A DNA stretch of 64,000 nt from Candidatus Thiodiazotropha sp. (ex Myrtea sp. 'scaly one' KF741663) (lineage in GTDB: Bacteria > Pseudomonadota > Gammaproteobacteria > Chromatiales > Chromatiaceae), in NCBI GenBank assembly GCA_025655555.1, contig JAHXIQ010000005.1, positions 248,001 to 312,000 on the forward strand, written 5' to 3'. The position numbers and the translations under genes are program-made. Below the pieces are notes generated by a model, which was not told the origin of the DNA, searched no databases, and worked only from the letters and a program-made list of their open reading frames with translations. Of the stretch, positions 17,961 through 26,341 are shown piece after piece (within the stretch, counting starts at the first letter, position 1; every line of letters begins with the position of its first letter).

Positions 17961-18944
17961 TTAGGTTGACTGAGTACTAGCTGATTGGCTACGGATGCTG
18001 CCCGGTGATACGCCAAGTACTCGCTTGAATGCTCTGCAGAATGCCGCCTCGGATTGATAGCCCATGCGGTCAGCCAGCAGCGAAATCGGTTCTGCGTTTT
18101 CCAGAAGTTTTGCGCGGGCCAGCTGCATGCGCCACTGGGTGAGATAGCGCATCACCGAATCGCCTACCAGGTCGGTGAATCTTGCGGAAAACCCAGAACG
18201 TGACATGCCGACCTCTTTGGCTAATGAAGCGACAGACCAAGCCTTTTCAGGTTCGCGGTGGATTGCAGCGAGTGCCTTGCCCACGTGTCTGTCTCGCAAG
18301 GCCGCCAGCCAGCCCTGGTTGGCTTCGGGCGAAGCATCCAGCCAGGAGCGGATCGCCTGAATGATAAGAATATCGGCCAGATGGGTGATGACTGTCTCTC
18401 CCCCTGGCCGCAGCTCTTTGGCCTCCTGGGCGATAAAGCGTAAGGTACTGTGCAACCAGCTTCCCTCTTCATCGGCCCAGGTGTCGATCAGTAGGACTTT
18501 GGGGAGGTGTCCGATGAGTTGTTGACCAGCAACATGATCGAAGCGTACGACGCCACAAGTCAGGTGGGTCAGTTCGCCATCGCCCCCGTGACGCATGATC
18601 TCGTAGCGGTCGCTGACCCGTTCGACTGGTATGTCGAAGAGGGGCAGTGTCTTATCGGTGGGCTGACTGCGGATGATATGTCCATTGCCGTGTGGCACCA
18701 GAGCCAAGCTGCCTTGCCGGAGACAGTGAGGTGTTTCGCCTTCTACCTCCAACCAGCACTCTCCAGCTGTTACCACATGAAACATCATGCGCCCTTCGAA
18801 CGGTGGCAGCTCCACCCCCCAGGGAGCGGTCAATTCGGAACGACAGTAGAAGGTACCGTTAAGCCTTAGCAGATGCAGGGCTTCACCGAGGGGGTCGGTT
18901 AAATCTGGAATCGTTGTGTTGCTCCGCTGTTTCATGGGTGTCAC
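17961..18944 (-). CDS. AraC family transcriptional regulator with cupin sensor domain
   Basis: Regulator of 327 residues. The N-terminal AraC_binding/cupin-type domain (about 20-190) includes WGVELPPFEGRMMFHVV and LRQGSLALVPHGNGHII. The C-terminal double helix-turn-helix (about 225-320) has VASLAKEVGMSRSGFSARFTDLVG and GYQSEAAFCRAFKRVLGVSP. An in-frame ATG three codons in is an alternative start. Divergent from an NmrA-like reductase gene across 160 bases, a recurring pairing in proteobacteria in which the AraC protein controls the reductase. The ligand is unknown. Confidence 0.9.
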   Translation of the reverse strand: MTPMKQRSNTTIPDLTDPLGEALHLLRLNGTFYCRSELTAPWGVELPPFEGRMMFHVVTAGECWLEVEGETPHCLRQGSLALVPHGNGHIIRSQPTDKTLPLFDIPVERVSDRYEIMRHGGDGELTHLTCGVVRFDHVAGQQLIGHLPKVLLIDTWADEEGSWLHSTLRFIAQEAKELRPGGETVITHLADILIIQAIRSWLDASPEANQGWLAALRDRHVGKALAAIHREPEKAWSVASLAKEVGMSRSGFSARFTDLVGDSVMRYLTQWRMQLARAKLLENAEPISLLADRMGYQSEAAFCRAFKRVLGVSPGSIRSQSASTQST

Positions 18945-19104
18945 CTTGCCGCAGATTCTGATTGGTCATCCATCTTTATGGACGATCTGCAAATAAATAT
19001 AGACTAAGTGTGATTGTGAGTCTTCATTTTCTTGCCTAATCTAAATTTACGGAAGCCAGTTCGTATCCAATCTCAATCTTTAACCGGCAGAGGAAACTGA
19101 CATC

Positions 19105-19950
19105 ATGAACCCTTCACCTATTCTCATCATTAGTAAAAACGGTAAAGTCGGCCACCGGGTCGACGAACGACTGCAGGCTCTGGGACACGCCACCCGTGGT
19201 GTATCCAGATCCACAACCCCATCATTCGACTGGACGCGACCTGAGACATGGCGATCCGCTATGGAAGGTGCACGTAGCGCCTATGTCGCCTATCAACCCG
19301 ACCTGGCAGTTCCCCAGGCAGAATCTGATATCAGCGCCTTTGTGGAGATTGCACGCGAGGTTGGATTGGAGCATATAGTTTTGCTCTCGGGGCGAGGTGA
19401 GGCGGGTGCGAAACGGGCGGAAGATATCGTTAAGTCCAGCGGTCTCTCATGGAATATTGTCAGGGCCAGCTGGTTTTTCCAGAATTTCAGTGAAAGCTTC
19501 ATGCTGGATGGGATTCTGGCGGGTGAGCTGATTTTGCCTGCGGGAGACACCCTTGAGCCTTTCATCGATGTGGATGACATCGCAGACGTCGCAGTGGCCG
19601 CTTTAACCCAGCCCGGGTATCGCAACAGACTGTTTGAAGTTTCGGGGCCACGCGCCATGACTTTCGGTCAGTGCATGGCAGAGATCTCCGAAGCCCTGGG
19701 CCGCCCTGTGAAATATACCCAAGTACCCGTCGATGCTTACATTAACGCCTTGAACGAACAAGGCGTGCCGGATGAGATGCAGTGGTTATTGAGAGAGCTC
19801 TTTACCGTTGTTCTCGATGGCAGGAACAGTCAGGTGATGTCCGGCGTTGAGGAGGTGCTGGGAAGGCCGGCGACAGATTTCAAGACTTATATACAGAAGG
19901 TGATCGGGACAGGGGTCTGGACGGCTGAGTCGCTGCAGGAAACTGCGTAA
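19105..19950 (+). CDS. NmrA-like NAD(P)-binding protein
   Basis: Atypical short-chain dehydrogenase of 281 residues in the NmrA/quinone-oxidoreductase-like group. The N-terminal Rossmann motif is IISKNGKVGHRV, a variant of GxTGxxG in which the first Gly is replaced by Ser. The body carries HIVLLSGRGE, NIVRASWFFQNF, and FIDVDDIADVAVAAL, all typical. No catalytic YxxxK is obvious, so it may act as an NADP sensor or quinone/aldehyde reductase. SD AGAGGAA lies upstream of the ATG. It is divergent from the AraC regulator. Confidence 0.85.
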   Translation: MNPSPILIISKNGKVGHRVDERLQALGHATRGVSRSTTPSFDWTRPETWRSAMEGARSAYVAYQPDLAVPQAESDISAFVEIAREVGLEHIVLLSGRGEAGAKRAEDIVKSSGLSWNIVRASWFFQNFSESFMLDGILAGELILPAGDTLEPFIDVDDIADVAVAALTQPGYRNRLFEVSGPRAMTFGQCMAEISEALGRPVKYTQVPVDAYINALNEQGVPDEMQWLLRELFTVVLDGRNSQVMSGVEEVLGRPATDFKTYIQKVIGTGVWTAESLQETA

Positions 19951-19980
19951 CGTTCTCCCAGATCGTGGAGTGTTTGTATA

Positions 19981-20003
19981 GACCGCTGCTATCTGCAGCG
20001 GTC
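19981..20003. terminator. possible hairpin after NmrA-like gene
   Basis: GACCGCTGC and GCAGCGGTC pair as a 9-bp stem around a 5-base loop, 31 bases past the stop. There is no T-run, so it is not a classical intrinsic terminator. From 20004 to 20298 nothing else is recognised. Confidence 0.35.
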
Positions 20004-20298
20004 TGGTCTAGGATGCAACCTGAAGTATACATAGGCTCGTCTTGATCACTCGTTTATGTCAAGACTCTACAGGCAAACCCTCCAATATCCACTCCGGAAA
20101 CCCGCCTGACAGGTGTCGGGCGCTAATGCCTCGGTAATGATTGATATTTATGTCAATGTATAGTTGTTTAACAACTTCCCTGATGCTTGATGTTTCTCAC
20201 GGCTCAGCACGACTTGTAACGGGTATCACATAAGAAATTTCTGATAAAAAACTATCTATGAAATCAGTCCCAGATGAATATCCAGTAAAGGAGATCCA

Positions 20299-20637
20299 TC
20301 ACTGGTCAGCCTGTTTTTCGACGATCTGAATAATCTCTAAGGGACAGATTTTCTGGTTTCCACATACTCTGTGATCAGCAACAAAGTTGAGTGCGGAAGA
20401 TAATCGCTGGCGAACTGAATTGGGTGGGAGGACGGGGTGATGCTCATCATCTTCCCAATCCATTAGCTCAACTTGGTGGTGCTCTGGAGAGACAACACAA
20501 TGCAGTCGAGCAGTACCCGATATTCCATCTTTATCGGAGCAGATGGGTACTTTTACATCAAAACCGCCGCTGCCGTCATTCGAGACGCATTGACAATGCT
20601 CACACTTAACAATGCAGCCATCCTTTTTAAGGCTCAT
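20299..20637 (-). CDS. hypothetical protein with Cys-rich N-terminus
   Basis: Small soluble protein of 112 residues of unknown family. A CEHCQC cluster near the N-terminus plus later cysteines (PICSDKDG, RLHCVV, HRVCGNQKICP) could bind metal. A PilZ-like or zinc-ribbon relation cannot be shown by eye. AGGTG lies 8 bases before the ATG, supporting translation. It stands alone, divergent from the metallo-hydrolase-like gene. Confidence 0.55.
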   Translation of the reverse strand: MSLKKDGCIVKCEHCQCVSNDGSGGFDVKVPICSDKDGISGTARLHCVVSPEHHQVELMDWEDDEHHPVLPPNSVRQRLSSALNFVADHRVCGNQKICPLEIIQIVEKQADQ

Positions 20638-20804
20638 GTGGCACCTATATTCGTATTCTCAACAACCCACTGTCATACTATCAGATAGTTGAGCAGGCTG
20701 TATCTGTTTGTCTCTTTCCCTTCGAAAGCAAGAGATGAAATATTTTCTTGTCGTTTGCAATCTAAGAATACCACGATAGCTGTCCACTGTAAGAGGAGAT
20801 GTCG

Positions 20805-21737
20805 ATGTCCCGTATCACCATCAGCCTGATTCTATTGTTGATATCCGGCTTGTCCATAGCAGGCGAAATCCTGCCGTCTCCTAAAAAGATCTCAGATCAT
20901 ACATGGGCCTGGATCGGTCCGTATGGCCCCCCTACCAAGGAGAATAACGGCTTTCGCATGAATCTTGGATTTGTTGTCGGTGATGATGCCGTTGCGGTGA
21001 TCGATACGGGATATGGGGAAGCGATGGCAGAGAGTATGCTCGCCCATATTCGGGCGGTTACTGACCGCCCTGTTAAATATGCGATTAATACCAATTCCCA
21101 GGCACATCGGATTATGGGGAACCCAACGTTTCGGCGTAATGGCGCAGAGATCGTCACCGCAGCCGGTGCACTTCCACGCATCGCAGCCGAAGGTCAGTCA
21201 TTTGCCTCAACAGTCGAGAGTGTGCTTGGACTTGAATCGGGTAGTGTTGTGATCCCAGCTACTCCCGCCGTTGTCGTCAGTGAAGAGACTTCACTGGATT
21301 TAGGTAACATTATATTACGGGTCATCCCAGTTGGAGATGCTCATACCCCCGGCAGTCTTGTGGTTGTGGTGGACGCCAATGTCTTAGTCTTCGCCGGTGA
21401 TGTGCTCTACCGTGGCCGCATGCTTTCCATTCTCTCTAAAAGTCATGTCCAAGGTTGGATTGATGCATACGAAAAGCTGAGGCAATTCGGTGATGCCCAG
21501 TTTGTACCGGGACACGGTGAGCCTGGTCAGTTGTCAGCCTTCGATCACTCTACACACAACTACCTGACAGCACTTAAGGCGCATATGGATCTCGCTGTGG
21601 AAGAGGGCAGAGACTTGCAAGATGCCATTGGTTCCTTTGATCAAACGGCTTGGGAAACGCTTGCTGATTTCGCTATGCTGTCCGGTCGTAATGCCCATCA
21701 GGCCTATTTACAGAGCGAAGCAGCGGCCTTCGAGTAA
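20805..21737 (+). CDS. secreted SoxH-like metallo-beta-lactamase-fold protein lacking the zinc motif
   Basis: Protein of about 310 residues with an N-terminal signal peptide (ITISLILLLISGLSIAGEI) and a metallo-beta-lactamase fold like SoxH/quinoprotein-associated hydrolases. FVVGDDAVAVIDTGYGEAMAE and VKYAINTN...GNPTF frame the site where the family has HxHxDH, but here the segment reads TNSQAHR, so both His, the Asp and the last His are lost. Later ligand regions remain (GDAHTPGSLVV, FAGDVLYRGR, VPGHGEPG). It is probably inactive as a standard zinc hydrolase or repurposed. The ATG at 20805 fits the AGGAG spacing; the ATG at 20799 abuts it. It acts in the periplasm. Confidence 0.85.
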   Translation: MSRITISLILLLISGLSIAGEILPSPKKISDHTWAWIGPYGPPTKENNGFRMNLGFVVGDDAVAVIDTGYGEAMAESMLAHIRAVTDRPVKYAINTNSQAHRIMGNPTFRRNGAEIVTAAGALPRIAAEGQSFASTVESVLGLESGSVVIPATPAVVVSEETSLDLGNIILRVIPVGDAHTPGSLVVVVDANVLVFAGDVLYRGRMLSILSKSHVQGWIDAYEKLRQFGDAQFVPGHGEPGQLSAFDHSTHNYLTALKAHMDLAVEEGRDLQDAIGSFDQTAWETLADFAMLSGRNAHQAYLQSEAAAFE

Positions 21738-21983
21738 AGAACCGACTTCGGTACATAGGCTATGAGATTTTTTTGTAACCTATACTTTTTGTAACGTTTC
21801 ACCAAAAAGTAATAAATATAGCTGGTAAATACTGAATTCTTGTTCAGAGTGAGTCTGTGTGTGTTTAGTACCAAGATCACAATCATAAGGGTTGGTGCAA
21901 TGGTTAGTAGTTAATGGATTAAAGCGCCTTTCAGCGTCGGTCCACTGTTGATTTGATGCGTTGACAGATTGGGAGAGAAGACG

Positions 21984-22853
21984 ATGGATTACCTCGAAAT
22001 CGTATTTGATCACTACAACGAAAACCGCCAACAAGCACGCGATCAGTTTAATCTGCCGGCGTGGCTAACCCGTTTTTGGATTGATAGCAAATGGAAAAAT
22101 GCCGATGAGCACACAGAGATTGATCCCAATCTGAGTTCAGTTGTCATAGAAATGCGTTATGCGCATGAGGGCGGACGCTGTTATCAGATACGTGAGTATT
22201 GTGTATACGATCAAAAGATCACCATCCGTACAGGGACCCTTTGTCTGTTTCTTCGTGTCGATGTCAACGGGTTGCGCCAGGCTGAGCAGTTTGCCATCCG
22301 GTTTCTCTACGACGCAACACTGAACGCACTTGCCAATTACCATAATCCTACCTCAGGTGTCGTTGCGGGTTTGGTGGATATTGGTCTGATGGCTGCTGAG
22401 TCGGTTATACTACCTGTTCTTGGTGACATTTTCTCAGCTGCCGACATGGCTGAACTACTTGGCTCAATACAGGAAATCACCGATAAGGTTGAAGCGCGAC
22501 TGCGTGAGATTCGACGTCTCATCGGGCTAGATGGTAGCAAGCTTGCGGAATATCCTAATGTGAGGCATCCGTATCGCTGGGAGTCTGTCAAATCTTTCTC
22601 TTCTGTCGAGATCGTTGAGGTTGAATGTGCAGACTGGATTCTTGAAATCCCGGAAGGGGAGGTGATTCGTATTCCGGAGCATGATGAACGCCTCTACCCG
22701 ACAATACCGCTTAGTGATGATCTGGACCGTAGCTTTAGAAGTCTGCGAGAACGAGGTTTCCCGGCGGGAGCGGACGCTGTAGGATCGCTGCGCCAGGCCA
22801 AGCAGTTGGTTAACAGTTTACGTGCTGAGCAGGAACAGCAGCGAAAGCGTTAG
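21984..22853 (+). CDS. hypothetical protein, amphitropic central helix
   Basis: Protein of 289 residues of no family recognised here. It has a polar N-terminal half (DYLEIVFDHYNENRQQARDQF), a hydrophobic/small-residue segment at about 125-160 (GVVAGLVDIGLMAAESVILPVLGDIF), then a charged helix (ITDKVEARLREIRRLI) and a polar C-terminus ending in a coiled helix. The central segment resembles the glycine-rich stretch of proteins that insert in or touch membranes. GGGAGAG before the ATG at 21984 supports that start over the TTG at 21969. It stands alone between the metallo-hydrolase-like gene and rsgA. Confidence 0.6.
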   Translation: MDYLEIVFDHYNENRQQARDQFNLPAWLTRFWIDSKWKNADEHTEIDPNLSSVVIEMRYAHEGGRCYQIREYCVYDQKITIRTGTLCLFLRVDVNGLRQAEQFAIRFLYDATLNALANYHNPTSGVVAGLVDIGLMAAESVILPVLGDIFSAADMAELLGSIQEITDKVEARLREIRRLIGLDGSKLAEYPNVRHPYRWESVKSFSSVEIVEVECADWILEIPEGEVIRIPEHDERLYPTIPLSDDLDRSFRSLRERGFPAGADAVGSLRQAKQLVNSLRAEQEQQRKR

Positions 22854-23013
22854 CTGGGTGATTACTATCGGTCTGTATTATTAGCGCATTGGTTCAATTA
22901 TACTCAAATTCGGTAAGTCCTTAGTCAGACATATTCATATCAACAGTTGATATGCCGATAGTGTTCTGCTACTTTTTTCTACACATCGAACCAATTAAGA
23001 CTGGAGGGTAGAC

Positions 23014-23052
23014 ATGTTTGTAGTCAACACCTTCCGGGCAGTGAGCTGCTAA
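23014..23052 (+). CDS. candidate 12-residue leader peptide upstream of rsgA
   Basis: The frame encodes MFVVNTFRAVSC and stops. TGGAGGGT sits 6-11 bases before the ATG, the best ribosome site for hundreds of bases. Its last codons run into the 5' arm of the strong terminator-like hairpin at 23034-23084. That geometry, a translated short ORF overlapping a terminator ahead of a gene, is what an attenuation leader looks like. No run of a single amino acid codon is present, so a tRNA-charging signal is not indicated; ribosome stalling or ribosome-assembly state are possible inputs. Confidence 0.45.
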   Translation: MFVVNTFRAVSC

Positions 23053-23084
23053 TCAGCTCCGAATAACCCTTCTGCCCGGTTTTT
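23034..23084 (+). terminator. intrinsic terminator / attenuator ahead of rsgA
   Basis: Outer stem CCGGGCAG (23034-23041) pairs with CTGCCCGG (23072-23079), with an inner stem GAGCTG/CAGCTC (23043-23059), followed by TTTTT. A second small hairpin, GGGGC/GCCCC, follows at 23090-23103. rsgA starts 65 bases after the T-run, so the terminator lies inside its leader unless rsgA has its own promoter after it. Confidence 0.7.
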
Positions 23085-23148
23085 GAGCCGGGGCACATGC
23101 CCCAAGATATCGTTTTATTGAGACGCGTAATAGGCGTCAGGGGTTCTT

Positions 23149-24192
23149 ATGTCTACAACAAATTCACTCTCCCGATTGGGATGGTCACCCTTTTTTCAAC
23201 AGCAACTCTCCCTGGAAGCATGGGAGGCATTCACCATGGGCCGCGTCTTTGGACGGCATCGATCGATGATCGATGTTGCAACAGAGCAAGGCAACCAAAG
23301 CCTGCCGATCACTGCAGGTATGCCGGATCTGACCGTCGGTGATTGGGTCGTGCTCGACAGTGAAGGACGGTTTCACCAAGCGCTTGAGCGGTTATCCCTA
23401 TTCTCACGTAAAGCACCGGGCACCAAGGTGGTAGCGCAACTCATCGCCGCCAATGTGGATACATTGTTTGTGGTGAGTTCGCTTAATGAGGATTTTAATC
23501 TGAATCGCATCGAGCGCTACCTGGCCTTGTCTGCTGAAGCCGGTGTTGAATCTGTGGTGGTACTGACAAAGGCGGATCTCTGTGATGATCCCACTGTCTA
23601 TATCAGCCAGGTTCAGTCACTGGATCCGTTGCTGAGTGTCGAGGTGGTCAATGGACTCGATGCGGATAGTGTCAATTGTTTGGAGCCTTGGTGCCGCACC
23701 GGTAAAACCGTTGCGCTGCTCGGCTCTTCCGGCGTCGGCAAGTCGACCCTGGTGAATACGCTGTTGGGTAATTCGGTACAGGCCACAGCATCGATTCGGC
23801 AAGATGACGGCAAGGGTCGACACACAACTACAATGCGTTCGCTTCACTTCATGCCCGCCGGCGGCATATTGCTGGATACGCCGGGTATGCGGGAATTACA
23901 GCTGTTCGATTGCGAACAGGGTGTAAAGGAGACCTTTGCCGATATCAACAAGCTGGCCAAGAGCTGCCGGTTTTCGGATTGCCATCATGACAATGAGCCA
24001 GGCTGTGCAGTGCAGGCAGCTATCGAAGCGGGCAGCCTGGAGGCACGTCGCTTGGTGAGTTATCTCAAGTTGATGCGTGAGCAGGCGTTGAACAGTGCCA
24101 GCCTGGCGGAGAAACGCGCCAGGGATCGGGAGCTTGGCCGATTTTATCGTTCAACACAGAAAGCATCACGGAAGCTGAAAAAAGGTTGTTAA
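23149..24192 (+). CDS. rsgA: ribosome small subunit-dependent GTPase RsgA
   Basis: Circularly permuted GTPase of 347 residues that finishes 30S subunit maturation. An N-terminal OB-fold (about 1-100) precedes the permuted G motifs: TKAD (G4, about 143), LLGSSGVGKSTLVN (P-loop, about 192), TTTMRSLHF (G2/switch I) and DTPGMRE (G3). The C-terminal zinc knuckle reads CRFSDCHHDNEPGC. AGGGG lies 6 bases before the ATG. A leader peptide and terminator precede the gene, suggesting conditional expression. No orn or psd neighbour is present, unlike in enterobacteria. Confidence 0.95.
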   Translation: MSTTNSLSRLGWSPFFQQQLSLEAWEAFTMGRVFGRHRSMIDVATEQGNQSLPITAGMPDLTVGDWVVLDSEGRFHQALERLSLFSRKAPGTKVVAQLIAANVDTLFVVSSLNEDFNLNRIERYLALSAEAGVESVVVLTKADLCDDPTVYISQVQSLDPLLSVEVVNGLDADSVNCLEPWCRTGKTVALLGSSGVGKSTLVNTLLGNSVQATASIRQDDGKGRHTTTMRSLHFMPAGGILLDTPGMRELQLFDCEQGVKETFADINKLAKSCRFSDCHHDNEPGCAVQAAIEAGSLEARRLVSYLKLMREQALNSASLAEKRARDRELGRFYRSTQKASRKLKKGC

Positions 24193-24217
24193 CTCCGTCT
24201 GCCACTGTTTAGTGCAC

Positions 24218-24245
24218 GGGGTCAGAGTCAATTGACTCTGACCCC
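24218..24245. repeat. perfect 28-bp palindrome (GGGGTCAGAGTCAA arm), possible bidirectional terminator
   Basis: GGGGTCAGAGTCAA is followed directly by its exact reverse complement, then TTTAAG. It lies 26 bases past the rsgA stop. Palindromes of this kind are dispersed repeats in many proteobacteria. Here it may also end rsgA transcription. Confidence 0.7.
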
Positions 24246-24438
24246 TTTAAGTTAGGATGGTCGGTGGGGAAAGGGGTGCTGATATCCGATTGCCTTCACG
24301 ATACAGATCGTATTATTGGTATCCCGCTTCCTGACGTGAGTGCTTCAGCATGCCAAGCAGGGCAGTGGTCACTGGCATACCGGGTCAGAAATCACTAACC
24401 GTATCCAGCTACTCATTTATTATGTCACTATAGATCTC

Positions 24439-25374
24439 ATGAATCGTAAAGGTGCTTCCATTACCTCCCCATTGCTAGATGCCCGGGGATTGGTGAAGAG
24501 TTTTGCTTCAAGGCGTGTTGTGGATGGTGTGGATCTGCAGTGTCGCTCAGGTGAAATCCTGGGCATGCTGGGTGCAAACGGTGCAGGCAAAACCACCACA
24601 CTGCGCATGTGCTACGGTTTTCTGCAGCCTGAGGCAGGTGAGATTCATATCGATGGTATTGACCGTGTCAGCGATCCGGATCGTGCGAATCGCCTGATCG
24701 GAGTCTGCACCCAGGACGATACCTTCGACACCGACTTCACTGTTCGTGACAATCTCCTACGGTTTGCACACTATTTTCGTCCGCGCCCGACTGACATGGA
24801 GAACAGGGTGGGGCAGCTGTTGACTCGCTTTGATCTGGCCCGATACGCGGACGCAAAGCCCGACACCCTGTCCGGTGGCTATCGACGCCGGTTGATGATA
24901 GCCAGAGCCCTGGTGCACCAACCGAAGGTGCTGTTTCTCGACGAGCCGACCACGGGACTCGACCCCCAGGCTCGCATGTCGGTGTGGGAGTTGGTCGATG
25001 GCCTGCGTCAGGAAGGCCTGGCCATTGTCCTGACCACCCACTATATGGATGAAGCGGAGCGGTTGTCGGACAATCTGATGGTACTGAAGGACGGGCAGGT
25101 GGTCTCAGGCGGTGCACCGCGTACGGTGTTGGGTGATCTGGTGGGTGAGCATGTGATCGTGCTCGATGCCAACATCCCGCAAGCCGGGGCGGTACAGCAG
25201 TGGCTGCGAGAGGAAGGTATCGGTGAGCCGACCCGTATCCTTAACACTTGGCAGATCGCCCTCGATGGGCCGGGGTTGGCCCACTTCTCAGCCGTCTTCG
25301 GTGAGCTACGTTTTGAGGTGCGGCCGCCGAACCTGGACGACCTCTTTCTCCAACTGTCGGACAAGGACTCATGA
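24439..25374 (+). CDS. ABC transporter ATP-binding protein (NodI/DrrA type)
   Basis: ATPase of 311 residues for an ABC-2 type exporter. Walker A GANGAGKTT, the Q-loop region CTQDDTFDTDFTVRDNL, signature LSGGYRRRLMIARAL, Walker B VLFLDEPTTGLD and the switch His in TTHYMDEAE are all intact. The NodI/CcmA-like C-terminal extension (about 215-311) ends with PPNLDDLFLQLS. The start is set at MNRKGASITSP (24439); the frame stays open to an ATG at 24340, but that tail is not conserved in type. It overlaps the permease gene as ATGA. The pair exports an unknown, probably lipidic or oligosaccharide substrate. Confidence 0.9.
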   Translation: MNRKGASITSPLLDARGLVKSFASRRVVDGVDLQCRSGEILGMLGANGAGKTTTLRMCYGFLQPEAGEIHIDGIDRVSDPDRANRLIGVCTQDDTFDTDFTVRDNLLRFAHYFRPRPTDMENRVGQLLTRFDLARYADAKPDTLSGGYRRRLMIARALVHQPKVLFLDEPTTGLDPQARMSVWELVDGLRQEGLAIVLTTHYMDEAERLSDNLMVLKDGQVVSGGAPRTVLGDLVGEHVIVLDANIPQAGAVQQWLREEGIGEPTRILNTWQIALDGPGLAHFSAVFGELRFEVRPPNLDDLFLQLSDKDS

Positions 25375-26183
25375 GACACTACCGTGCCGTGGCCGCCTGG
25401 CAGAGCTGGGCCGTGTTGAATCGCCATATGACGGTCTATCTGCGCAACTGGCACACCGCAGCGCTGCCACCGATCTTTGAACCGGTCATCCTGCTGCTTG
25501 TATTCGGTGTCGGCCTGGGCAGTAACATCCCCGCCTTCGACTGGCAGTCGCAGAACGTCTCCTACCTGGCCTATCTTGCACCTGGCATCCTGGCCTATAC
25601 CGTGTTTATGACCGCGTTCTTTCAGGCACTCTTCGCCGCTTATATCCGGATGCACTATCAAAAGACCTGGGACGGTCAGTTGACCACACAGGTGAGACTG
25701 GAACATGTGGTCTGGGGTGAGGCGCTTTGGTCCGCAACGCTGGGACTGGCCTATGCCATCATCGTGATGTTCGTGCTTGTTGGTTTCTCAATTGCCGGCT
25801 GGCTGGATTTTCACTGGAGCGGTGTGATCGTGATGTTGCCATTACTCTTTCTTGCGGGTGTTGCCTTTGCCGCCTTGGGTCTGCTGTTTACAGCAATTGT
25901 CCCGACCATCGATCATATGAACATTCCGTTTTATCTTGTGATCATGCCCTTGGGTTTCGCCAGCAGTACCTATTTCCCCCTCGAAAGCGACGCCCTCCTG
26001 GCGCAAGCATGGCTCGTGATCAATCCTCTGCACCATTTGGCAGAGGGCATCCGCTTGTTGCTGTTGTCAGGTATCTGGAGTTTTCATTTGCTGGCGGCAT
26101 TGATGCTGTTCGGTTTGATGATCCTTATTCTTTTACCCGTCGATCTTCGGCTCCTGCGACGCCGGGTACTGGGAGAGCGATAG
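25371..26183 (+). CDS. ABC-2 type transporter permease (NodJ type)
   Basis: Inner-membrane permease of 270 residues with six hydrophobic segments in ABC-2 arrangement. It has the typical LYRNWHT-like amphipathic start (RNWHTAALPPIFEPVILLLVFGVGLG), the YLAYLAPGILAYTVFM segment and the C-terminal INPLHHLAEGIRLLL block of NodJ/DrrB-like exporters. It is translationally coupled to the ATPase by a 4-base overlap. No nod genes surround it, so the NodJ likeness is structural only. Confidence 0.9.
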   Translation: MRHYRAVAAWQSWAVLNRHMTVYLRNWHTAALPPIFEPVILLLVFGVGLGSNIPAFDWQSQNVSYLAYLAPGILAYTVFMTAFFQALFAAYIRMHYQKTWDGQLTTQVRLEHVVWGEALWSATLGLAYAIIVMFVLVGFSIAGWLDFHWSGVIVMLPLLFLAGVAFAALGLLFTAIVPTIDHMNIPFYLVIMPLGFASSTYFPLESDALLAQAWLVINPLHHLAEGIRLLLLSGIWSFHLLAALMLFGLMILILLPVDLRLLRRRVLGER

Positions 26184-26228
26184 AGATTGCTCGGATTGGC
26201 TGGCAAGCGCTCTGAACGAGGTGGGTAG

Positions 26229-26247
26229 GGTGCGGCATTGCCGCACC
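26229..26247. repeat. hairpin repeat GGTGCGGC/GCCGCACC
   Basis: Perfect 8-bp stem with a 3-base loop, 46 bases past the permease stop, with no T-run. This GC-rich motif looks like a dispersed extragenic repeat more than a terminator. Confidence 0.4.
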
Positions 26248-26341
26248 ATCACTAAATGAAACCATAGGCCGGTATGAAGCAGGATTTTGTCAGAAAGCGC
26301 ATCTTCAGACAAAAAAAAGAATATCTTGAACCTATGTGATT

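Noticed and set aside
24439-26183. Considered as nodulation nodI/nodJ
   Set aside because: The proteins are of that transporter type but no other nod gene is present, so symbols were not given.
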